Source: Lepidodermella squamata (Eukaryota > Gastrotricha). From it: a stretch of DNA of 64,000 nt. The translations under genes and the position numbers were made by a program. Positions 54,480 to 64,000 of this stretch are shown one piece after another. The stretch lies in NCBI GenBank assembly GCA_047495785.1, contig JBLDXI010000054.1, positions 930,001-994,000 on the forward strand, read 5' to 3'. The notes below the pieces were generated by a model. The model had not been told where the DNA came from, did no database searches, and saw only the letters and a program-made list of their open reading frames with translations. Position 1 is the stretch's first letter, and each line of letters begins with the position of its first letter.

Positions 54480-55140
54480 GAAATGAAAGCATCAGACGTG
54501 CAGATTGCAGGCATCTAGAATAGAATCCCTTGGACTCAAGCAATCGACTGAATCAAAATCCGGACAACCACGTTTTTCATAAGCGCGCTTCCCTCGGAAA
54601 CATTTCGTCTTTTGCTAACAATTTAGGATGCTGCGGAGGATGTGCATCCAACCGGACGTAGCAAGTAGCGAGGACGTCGCATGTCTCCATCCACATTCTT
54701 GTATCTAGTATATAAGCGACTGGCATAACTGAATTCAGCACAGCTTGAGCAATGCTTTTCATGTACACCTTACTATTCCTCTATGGCTATGCTTGCGCTA
54801 AGATACCAATGTCAGCTTCAGTTGAGCCGAGGCAAAGCCGAGGCTAAACTCGACAGGCCTTTGTCTCGCCCGGGATCAAGCAGGAGGCAAAACTATATTG
54901 AACGCACTAAATCGCAAATTGTGTTCACCTCTTAATAATACGATGTCACTTGTCACGTGATGCTATTTTAGACGAATATGCTGAACCATAAAATTGCCAA
55001 AAACACCGGCTATCTCATTTACAACGTGTCAAAACCTTTCCTTTGAAGACCTTTATAGCGTATAGCGCACGACGATCATATCGGGTGACATTTCAGCTGA
55101 AAAATAAAAATCGTGAGAGGTTGAAGGCAAAGTTTGAAAA
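54480..55140 (+). pseudogene. Internally deleted family C receptor with its promoter and 3' flank
   Basis: 54485-54748 matches the upstream region 56665-56933. 54749-54832 matches the first coding bases of the gene at 56934 (signal peptide MLFMYTLLFLYGYACAKIPM). From about 54835 the sequence jumps to the last coding bases of that gene (GGCCTTTGTCTCGCCCGGG, AACTATATTGAACGCACTAA) and then follows its 3' flank (59555-59745) to about 55135. About 2.4 kb between the two ends, containing almost the whole receptor, is missing. It cannot encode a receptor. Confidence 0.9.
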
Positions 55141-55662
55141 CATCCTGCTTTAGAAAATGTTCACGAAAATCGCGGGTGGGATATATGCTTTCAAGTTTGA
55201 ATTAGGTTACTCTAATAATAAATAATAATAATAAATCCCGTGCGTTATTTGTACAAAGTGTAAACTATTTATAAACATGCGGTTTCGAAGCAAATGTGCC
55301 TCATAAGCCGGTTTATTTACCGAAAAACACATGTTATGTCGATATGGGAAATTAAATCACGTAAGACAGTCCGTGCGTCCACCTCTTTCAGTGTTCATCA
55401 ATCAACAAAGTAGAAATATTTTTGTCCGAAGTTTGAAGGTGCAATTTATTGGATTCAAAATGCGTCCGTTAGAGCGAGTTAAGAACTGAAACGATTCCTG
55501 AAGATTTATCCACCTTGAGAGGACGTTGAGCAACAAAAACTAGTTATTATAGTCAGTTTATTTTGAAAAATTGAAGCGATAAATAATTTTTGATTGTGCA
55601 CTGTGTATGTGTGCTCTTCCTTCTTGTTGCCCTAAATGGCTATACTGCTTTTACAAAGGAAA
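55141..55662. other. Intergenic, no gene seen
   Basis: A short (AAT)n run lies near 55214-55237. No gene or element is recognised. Confidence 0.4.
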
Positions 55663-56125
55663 TACCGTAAATACCGAATTATAAGAGAGTGCCTTATAAT
55701 AATTTCAAATGCCCCAAAAGTCCTGCCTTGTAAAACGGGTCTGCCTTTTATTTCGGGTCTGCCTTATATTTATTTTTACCGAGCTCGAGAAATTCATTCA
55801 TCATCATCACCAGTTATAATTTCAACCTCATCGACCCGCACCTGGGAGGCGCCTGCGTTCTTTACCTCTTTTGCTGCTAGCGACTGTGTGTAAACAAGGG
55901 ATTAAATTCCTCACAGGTGGATTAAGTACTATTTACGCTCTATCAAGTGCGCGAGATTAAGCTTCTTCCATTTGCACAGCTGACGCTCACTCAAGCCGGA
56001 ATAAGAGGCACGTGCCTTATATTTCGGTTCTGCCTTATATTATTTCAATTGACCTCTGACCTCTGCCCTCAATCCCGGTCCTGCCTTAAATTTAGGTGAT
56101 GCCTAGTAATTCGGTATTTACGGTA
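55663..56125. mobile_element. MITE-like element with repeated CTGCCTTATATTTCGG motif
   Basis: Ends are inverted (TACCGTAAATACCGAATTA at the left; the same, inverted, ending at 56125), with TA at each border. The interior contains at least six loose copies of TGCCTTATATTTCGG. No transposase ORF is present; a minus-strand or plus-strand peptide role is unlikely. Confidence 0.7.
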
Positions 56126-56342
56126 TGTTTCTATTGGTTCATAAAGAATGGAAAGCGAAAGATGTAATCACACAAGATGTATTAATAAACTGAATACAAT
56201 ATCAATTGAGAGTTATCCTGGTTGCGTATACGATCGCCCGAAAACTTCTATTGCATGAAATCAACAGTTCTGCCGCTCTTCATGAAAATCTAAGGAGAAA
56301 TATTGGTATGAATCAATAGGACGAAAAAGGAACGGACTAACC

Positions 56343-56395
56343 TTCATAACTGCGCAAGAAATGATGTTGACCGAGACGAATACCAGGACGAGGCT
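56343..56395 (-). pseudogene. Penultimate-exon relic of a family C receptor
   Basis: On the minus strand this reads LVFVSVNIISCAVMK followed by GTTAGT, aligning with the end of exon 6 in the gene at 50225 (ALVFVAVNLISSAVMK then GTAATT). The exon is cut upstream by an interspersed repeat (56396-56580) also found at 27010-27175. It is the only visible trace of a further minus-strand receptor. Confidence 0.65.
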
Positions 56396-56659
56396 TGACT
56401 GTTTTGTTAATTTTGGAAGGTTCTGGGGCCTGTTTTATTGGAAAATCTCCAAAATGTTCTCGCTTCGCTCGGTTCAAAGCCCAAATGACTCTTCATTTTG
56501 GGAAATACAGCAAAAATTTTTTTCCATCCCTGGGAGCTCGGGGGTCGAAGATCGCACCCTGCTTGAGATTGAGAGGAGTGGGTGTCTAAAATAGGATGAA
56601 AAGTGTCGCTGGATAATATCAATTAAAAAGTTGAGTTACGTGGGATTTCTCTGCAAGAC

Positions 56660-56933
56660 AACTGGAAACATCAAAAGTGCAGATTGCAGGCATCTAGAAT
56701 CCTTCCCTTGGACTCGAGCAATCGACGCAATCAAAATCCTGACAATCACGTTTTTCATGAATGCGCCCTAACAGCGCTTCCTCCGGAAACAGTTCTTCTC
56801 TTGATATCAGCTTAGGATGGTGCGGAGGATGTGCATCCAACCGGATGTAGCGAGGACGTCGCATGTCTCGATCGAAATTCTTGGATCTAGTATATAAGCG
56901 ACTGGCATAACTGAATTCAGCACAGCTTGAGCA
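56660..56933 (+). promoter_or_regulatory. Conserved upstream region of family C receptor
   Basis: Matches 54485-54748 upstream of the deleted copy. Shared words include GTGCAGATTGCAGGCATCTA, GGAGGATGTGCATCCAACCG and TAGTATATAAGCGACTGGC. The TATATAA is about 44 nt before the ATG and could be the TATA element. Function inferred from position and duplication. Confidence 0.5.
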
Positions 56934-59543
56934 ATGCTTTTCATGTACACCTTACTATTCCTCTATGGCTATGCTTGCGCTAAGATACCAATGTCAGCTT
57001 CAGTTGAGCCGAGAATTTTCTCTTCAACTTACAACCCGAACGATACCGATCGAAAAGTGATCAGTATAATGGCCGCATTCAACTATGGAGGCTTCGTCCA
57101 GCCCATGGGGCCAATTTGTACTGAAGCTATTAGACTTGTTCTCGATAGCGTAAAGAGAATGAACATGCTACCCGGGTACGAACTAGCCGTGGATTTTGTA
57201 GATGACATGGTAAGTGGAATAATTAGTGAAATAGTCTATATTATAACTGTGAATTTCCCGTGACAGTTTTCAAGGCCGATTGGAGTAAATAAAATCATAT
57301 CCCAGCTTCAGTGGAACGACTCTGTGTCGGATCGACTACCACTGCTGGTGGGTCCGTTCAGCTCGGGAAGCTATCACACCGGGCAAATTCTTCAACACTT
57401 CGATTACATTGGAGTCATCTTGGGAACGCCCCAAAACGAGCCTCATAATCTGAGGTCTCGTTATCAAAACCAGTTTGTCGTTCAACCACAACTTATCGTC
57501 TGTTACAACAGCCTTCAGGAGTTTCTTAACTTAATGAGTTGGCGTAGAGTTGCGATTCTATCCGAGGGAAGTGACTACTTCGGGCAAATCGAAACGCAGT
57601 TCATCACGAACTTCGAAAATAACAACGGTTCGAAGGTCTTGGGAGTATTCAAAATTCCCTATGTTGTCGGAAGCCCGCTGGAACCTCAGAACATCGAACT
57701 CGCAGTTTCGGATTTGAAAAAATTGAATCCTAAGATCATTATTCTGAACGCTATAAACACAGCTCGAGCAGCTTGTTTCCTACATCGATACAATTTATAT
57801 GGGCCAAATATTGTTATATTTGCAATCGCATCAACAGTTTTCAGTCCGACCGACCCATCTCGCTTTGCATGGTGCACTGAGAGCATGTTGGAGGAGGTTC
57901 TACAGAGTGTTGTTACTTTCGGGTGTAACAGCCTGATGGACTTGCGGCTTGACAATGAGAGGGATTCATTTGGAAATACAGGATCAGGCTTAAACGAATG
58001 GCTGACCTCACGAATCGAAAAGCCAGAGGTTTCCACTACTTGGGCCGCCACGCGACATGTGTGCTACGACAACACTATGGTGGCAGCTTTCGTACTAAAC
58101 AAAGCTGAGAGTATTTTGAAGCTCAGTAAGCTCTAATTCCAGCGCTTCAAACTTGTTATTACTCGTTTTTATAGGCAATCAAACGCTTTCACAATGGGTG
58201 ACTAATAGCGATCGGTTCAAGCTGAATGGCAGTTCTATAGTCCGTTCTATTAAGGATGCTTTCTACTCGAGTCGCCTCAAAGTCAATGTGGGAGATGTCG
58301 CTTTTGAGAGTAATACAACTGCGAACACAGGTGGTAATCCAATTCAAGGCATCATTCAATATCGACGGGATCCAGTGACAAACAAAGTCAAGTCTTATCC
58401 AATATGCATTTACTACTCCAAGCAACGTTCATTGAACTGCAGTCTCTCGCCTATAGTTTGGAGAACATCGGATGGGAAACCTCCGTCGGACACGGTTAAA
58501 GTTGAGAAAACAATCGCCCCACTTCTGAATCTTCCCGCATACATCGTGATAACAACGATCGCGATTGTGCTACTCGCTACTTGCGTGTTCATTTTCGTAT
58601 GGCATGAGAAAATGCGGCAGAAGACTGAAAGAATTGCGACATCAGTCCCTGAGCTTGGCCGATTCGTCTTGGTTGGGAACATCCTACTTCTAGCTTATGT
58701 GCTATTTCAACCAATGCTATTCAATTCTAGCTTCCAAGGGCTGATGTCCCTTGCGAATGGATCGCTGTTTCTTGGAATTACATGTCTCATCTTCGGTTTG
58801 GCAGGGAAATTGGAATTGGCATCTGCAGCCTTGAAAAGAGCTGCCTTACAAAAGTTAGGAAGCGATGGCAGAGTTTCGAGGAAAACCAACTTTTCCTCAG
58901 TCAAATCTGTACGCATATCAGGCTTCGGAAGCTTGAGAATAGCGATAGTTGGTATTGGGACGGCTTTGCTGACCTTATTCTCAATAATGCTACTGATTTG
59001 CTTTGTTGTATCACCGCCAACGGTTGCCGCAATGATTAGCACAAGTTTCATCGATTCATCGATTGAGAGGGAAGTGGTTACATATCGCATAACCTTTAGA
59101 TCTGTTATGTCTCAATTTATCATTTCGGCGACGGCATTCATTAACGGAGTTTTTACTTTGAGAGGATGCTTCCTCGCGCAAGCTCTCAGATCGGTGAGTT
59201 TGAATATTCCGATATAGATTCATCTATATGACGCTGATTTATCTAATTGCAGAAAACAATCTCAACTATAACAGATTTGAAAGTAACTGCTGCGTGCTTT
59301 TACGGAACGGTAATGCTTCTCGCTTGCGGAGGCATCATTGCTGGTGCGATTTTCGTTGAGAGCTCCAACCAACGCATCACGTTGTCAGTTATGCTATTCT
59401 TCTGCATCACATTGAATCTGGGCATGCTCTTCTTCCCAAAGATGAGAAAGCCTAAGCTCGACAGGCCTTTGTCTCGCCCGGGGTCAAGCAGGAGGCAAAA
59501 CTATATTGAACGCACTAAATCGCAAATTGTGTTCACCTCTTAA
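56934..59543 (+). CDS. GABA-B-like class C receptor, family C copy 2 (4 exons)
   Basis: Exons 56934-57209, 57267-58125, 58175-59193, 59253-59543; introns are 57, 49 and 59 nt; the joined frame gives 814 residues. A signal peptide leads a ligand domain (VLDSVKRMNMLPGYELAVDF, LVGPFSSGSYHTGQ, SWRRVAILSEGS). Exon 3 carries the end of the ligand domain and TM1-TM5, exon 4 TM6-TM7 followed by FFPKMRK, matching the FxPK signature after TM7 in GABA-B receptors. A basic tail of about 30 residues follows. Unlike its paralogues it lacks the Cys at the start of TM3 and in loop 2, and its exon 2 corresponds to three exons in them. A deleted duplicate lies at 54480. Confidence 0.87.
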
Positions 59544-59783
59544 TAATACGATGTCATTGTCACCTGATGCTATTTTAGACGAATATGCTGGACCATAAAT
59601 TTGCCGAAAACACCAGCTATCTCATTTAAAACGTGTCAAAACCTTTCCGTCAAAGACCTTTATTGCATATAGCGCACGACGATCATATCGGGTGACATTT
59701 CAGCTGAAAAATAAAAATCATGAGAGGATGAAGGCAAATCTACGTCTCATTTCTTTTTTTCAGCGTGAGAAACTTGATCATTC

Positions 59784-62662
59784 ATGATGGCATTCCTTCT
59801 TGTTTTCGCTTCATTGTGTTCAGCTCCAAGTCTAGCTCAAAAGCTGGAACTATCTTCACCGATGCCGGAATATGGCAAATCGTTCGCTTACAATCAGAGT
59901 GCGAGTTCCAATCGAACGGAGATTCATGTATTAATGTCCGTATCCTACAGTGAAGAAAACTTGCCTCTAGGCCCGGTGTGCAGCGAAGCGCAAAATGTCG
60001 CTCTCGATCAGCTGTCCAGAATGCCGAGCATGTTACCAAAATACGAACTAGTGCTCGATTTAATCGACGACGAGGTTTGACTTAATTTAAAAAATAACTC
60101 ACTTGATTTAAATAAGTTTCTTTCAGTGCATAGACGCCACGATAATCAATTCATACATGGCAAGGCTCGAAAACAGTAACGAAGCTCGCAATTTGTTACC
60201 ATTCCTAGCAATAGCAGAATGTGATATGGAGGTGGGCCAACTTAATTCAGCTGCTATTGTTCGCCACTACAATTTTCTCGGGGTACGGATCCATTCTCAT
60301 CATAACCTGTTTTCAGTTTTCCTTCTTACTCAGATAACTATGGCTCAAGGAACGATCCGTTTATTTAGGGAAAGGAAACGACTCAAAAATTACTTTACGC
60401 TTGGCCATCGCGGTGATATCCAGTTTATAGCTCTCGCGAAGTTCATCCGATCAATGGGATGGAGAAAGGTGGCAATCCCTTCAGATGTCAGCCCCTACTT
60501 CAACATGGTTCGTACTTTCAAACCTCATTACATTCATTCAATTTTCTTTCCAACAGATGGACCCTTCGTTGATTAACCAACTTGAGAATGAAAAAATCGA
60601 AATCGTTTGGATGGGTAAAATTTACCTTAATACCGGTGATCCCTACGGTCCTGAGATGGAAGATACTTTCAAGGAGATGAAACGGAGAGACCCTAGAATC
60701 ATAATTTCGTCAGGCAGCGAGCATATATCCCTAGTGTGTTGGCTGTACCGAATGGGTATGTACGGGCCTCAGTATGTTATGTTTGGCTTGTCTTGGTTCA
60801 CAAGAGTGTCGCCTGACGCAGAGATTATGAAGACAACTGATAAATGGTGTACTATGAATATGGTTGTCAAGGTTCTCCTAAGTGGCATTCATATATTCTA
60901 CTACGGCGATTCTCAATTGTCTGATGTCTTCGGCCTCGATTACCCGGACTCCAGCGGCAACACTGAGTCGAAACTAGAGGATCAGTTGAGAAATCGCATT
61001 AATAACGCTGAGCAGTCGCCCTTTTGGTACTATTGGCCTCAAATTTGCTACGACCGGGCGTTGAGCACTGGTTTCATCTTACAACGAGCAGAAGAAATTC
61101 TGAATCAAAGTAAGATATTGAAATTGTGATAGATTTGATCTATTTTTAAATCAACAACACAGGGAACGAAACTTTGTCTGATTGGCTAACTTCTTCTACA
61201 AATTTCCAAGAAAGAGGCCATGAATTGATGAATGTGTGGACAGAGGCGCTGTACACGATGAATTTCACAGGCATGAAAGGCAAATACGGCATTGACAGAG
61301 CGACTAACCTGACCTCTGGGTACGTCCCTATAACATTCATCCAATCTATCGGCTACGGAAATGAATCTCGCGTTGGAGCTTACTACAGGCACAACGATCC
61401 TAACAGCGTACATATCCTTGATTTGAGATGGAATACAAGAGATGGGCTTGCTCCAAGAGATGAAGGACTAACGATTCTGTTGGAAATCCCCCCGGTTAGC
61501 GTAAAATCTCACATAATCGTAGCAGTCATCGCCGGAGTGGAAATCCTGGCTATAGTAGGATTCCTATTAGCCGCTGCGGTGAAAATTGTACAGCCGCAAC
61601 GTTTCGGGAGGTACTTTATCTATCGAGGCGATGCCATCATTCTTGTTGGTGGCTCTATACTCATATGCCATGTTTTTGCAATTCCGAGTTACGCTTTCAA
61701 ATCAAGCATCACTCGCCATTGCTCAGCCATGATGTATCTTATAGTCATCGGCATCTCTCTGGTTTTCACGGGATATATGACAAAGTTGGGCCCGCTGATC
61801 GTAAAGCGAAGCCGTTCAAGTGCAGCTCCGAGGCATAGCTCTAACGTTCGCCCTTCAAGTGGGCAGAAAAGCTCAGTCGTAACCCCACTAACGAATCGAT
61901 CAAGTTTGGCTCCGTTGCATGCATCCTCCTCGGAAATGAGATATTCCACTGATGTACAACCAATCTCGCAGTTCCGCAGGTTTATCGCATCGGGTGGATT
62001 TTCCGCTGTTTGGACAACTGTCCAGATAGGCCTGTTAGTGATCATTTCATTGGTTACCCCAATAACGTCTTCAGTCACTTGCTTTGAGCCTGATAATCGT
62101 GATCCCTCAATCAGCATTCAGCCGTATCAGTATCAGTGTAATTTTTTCGATGACATATTCGCAAGTCCAATCAGTTTAACCTTCGCTTTAATCCTGGTTG
62201 CATCGGATTTGATGCTCTTCTGTTACACCGCGTATTCATCATATGCGTGTTGGCGAGGCATGGTGAGATTTCTGAAGTTTTCTAAAAAGGTTCTCATCTA
62301 TTTCCTTCCAGTCTAGCAATTCGATCCCCCTTCAAGATGCCAAAAACATGTCCACCTCAATTTACTGTCAGGTGCTGTTACTGATTGCTGGAGGTTTCCT
62401 CGCATCTCTAAGTTCGTCGAGTAGCTCGCTCGCTGTTGAGGTACCACGCGACTGCATTGGGTCAGATTTCGAGAAGGGCTCTTTCAGCCAAAGCGAATTT
62501 CTGTCTAGCCTCGTCGCTAGTGTTTCCGTTGCTTTCGTCTTCATAAATATTGTTTCATCTGCAATTATGAAGGTATAATTTTTGAACAAATTCTTCATGT
62601 AGTTACTGATATTTGCGTCATTTCAGTGTTTCCTAAAACCGCCGTCTGCCGCGCGACGCTGA
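59784..62662 (+). CDS. GABA-B-like class C receptor, family C copy 3 (7 exons)
   Basis: Exons 59784-60074, 60127-60282, 60334-60507, 60557-61109, 61163-62262, 62312-62572, 62627-62662; all introns are 49-54 nt with GT-AG ends; the joined frame gives 856 residues. Exons 2, 3 and 4 are exactly as long (156, 174, 553 nt) as in the gene at 50225. The start is MAFLLVFASLCSAPSLA, a signal peptide. Ligand-domain motifs include DQLSRMPSMLPKYELVLDLIDD, GWRKVAIPS and ICYDRALSTGF. TM1-TM5 are in exon 5 and TM6-TM7 in exon 6. The TM3-edge Cys (RHCSAMMY) and loop-2 Cys (IQPYQYQC, within a GABA-B-like DPSISIQP context) are present. The tail is short and basic. Confidence 0.87.
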
Positions 62663-64000
62663 AAATCGAAGGTTCTAGAGGTGCAGTAATCCTATTTTCA
62701 CTTTTTACTCATCATCTTTTGCACCCATGCTAAGAAAGCTTTAAAGTAAAACGACACCAGAAAAAGCCACGCTCTTAAAATTAATGCATAACCGATCAGG
62801 TTGCAACATCTGTGAAATTCACTTATGTTCACAATCGGAAACTTCTCTGAAAATTGTACAATCCTGGAAAAGCGAGACAAAATAACGAGAGATGCAATAA
62901 GATGCACTGCCTATTCTCCGAGTTGAGTCTGACCATATTATTGCTGCCGTTCCACTCGCCGAACATCAATATATCATTAATATGTGTGGAAACCAGGATC
63001 GCAGCTCGCGCGGTAGGAAATTGAATTACAAAATTATGATATTGCGATAAAAACAACGGATACCTAACATAATAAATAATAGCTAATCAGGGCTCCCACG
63101 AGGCCATCACTTTGTTGCTGTACGTTGATTAAGCGCACGGTGGGCGAGGACCGACAAAGCGTCTGGAAACTGGGTGGTGCGTGAACGAAGACTTGAAGAA
63201 TATGGTACAGGACTTCCGCTTGGTGTTTTCGAATATTGCAAATATAAAGCCCAGCCAGTGCGCGAAGTAGGATCCTGGGGATATTTTCGTGCCCAAATAT
63301 TATGACCAAAGGCCCCCTGTGGTTTTTGAGGGTTTTCACTTCGGTCTTAACTGGGGCTACGATAAAACGATTGAAATAAGGTTCTGCTCAGGGTTGGGGG
63401 TCTATGACCGTGAAAAATTCAAGGGAAATAGCTATTCAAGTATTTAAGTTTTCACGATCTAAACAGAGTAGTGGCAAGCGGCTGGCGGCTGCTCAGAGTC
63501 TGAAAAAGCTGTACAAGGCTGTGTTATTGCAGTTATCTGTGGAGCACTGTATCAGCAAGCAAGCAATTATTTGGACAGGAATAGGGTGGGTCAATAAAAG
63601 TAGCGTGGGTTACTATTTGCGGCGATATGGTATAGGTAGCGGCCCACTAACACGCATAGCAATATCGAAAAAGCTAAGTGATATTTGCAACACAGCTGCG
63701 TAAAGCAATCTATTGAGCATGCATTGTGTCATCGAAACCCGCCTTATCGAACTTCGAACATTGAGCTTTGCTTGGGCCCAGTGCCAGCGATTTCGTTCTC
63801 TATATCGCGAATCGCGAGTTCCGTTTAGCGACTGTAAGTATTGCTATTCCGATATTTCATAGTAATCATATTTTGGTATTTACTTGCACGCCTTCAACTT
63901 CCGCGGGGTAGATAGCATTCGCGCTGCTTCAAGCGTGGTTTTAATATTTATAATTTGAATTCGTGAATTTGGACGCTAACTTGAGCCTGCAGAGGAGTCT
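62663..64000. other. Intergenic, no supported gene
   Basis: The region after the last receptor. A frame at 63404-63703 (99 residues, basic and Ser-rich, for example SLKKLYKAVLLQLS) has no recognisable domain or paralogue in the window. GTGGAGCACTGTATCAGC within it resembles a pogo-type terminus only loosely. Nothing else is recognised up to the edge. Confidence 0.35.

Noticed and set aside
63404-63703. Possible gene of 99 residues at the right edge
   Set aside because: Basic composition but no recognisable domain, splice structure or relative in the window; recorded only as an unexplained frame.

Overview
This window is nuclear DNA of an animal. It carries seven-transmembrane receptor genes, homeodomain genes, canonical GT-AG introns (mostly 49-61 nt), a LINE fragment with target-site duplications, and P-, pogo- and hAT-like DNA transposons. 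Very short introns and closely packed genes suggest a compact-genome invertebrate. The species cannot be named from the sequence. No prokaryotic operon, rRNA gene or CRISPR array was seen.

The window is a receptor cluster with three families. Family A is GABA-B-like class C receptors, each a single uninterrupted exon: an edge-truncated copy at 2-1237, then 2230-4530, 12136-14436, 28249-30507, 34115-36412 and 43367-45670 on plus, and a divergent copy at 37838-40198 on minus. Family B is rhodopsin-like (class A type) receptors, all on minus, with two exons split at the same site: 17702-18896, 21622-23099, 25079-26294, 47646-48852, and a broken copy at 14833-16081. Family C is multi-exon GABA-B-like receptors: 50225-53118 (minus, 7 exons), 56934-59543 (plus, 4 exons) and 59784-62662 (plus, 7 exons). 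I rebuilt family C exon by exon; exon lengths are conserved and reading frames close.

Between the first receptors lies a minus-strand group of small multi-homeodomain genes (4832-5260, 8226-8933, 9188-9862) and a decayed relic (10195-10910). Most of their homeodomains lack the usual recognition-helix Asn51. Two family A genes share an upstream block holding a TTAATTAAT motif, and a third has TAATTAAT. A link between the homeodomain proteins and receptor expression is possible but purely inferred.

The cluster is turning over quickly. There is a probable gene-conversion tract of about 614 bp between the receptors at 2230 and 12136. Several intergenic blocks are duplicated. Partial receptor copies occur near 37525, 46778, 47255, 49807, 54480-55140 and 56343. 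Mobile elements include a 5'-truncated LINE with a pogo-like element nested in its tail, a P-like element with 8-bp target duplications and a decayed transposase, a hAT-like MITE just upstream of the broken family B gene, and several other inverted-repeat elements. The probable role of the locus is extracellular chemical sensing by expanded receptor families; ligands cannot be inferred.
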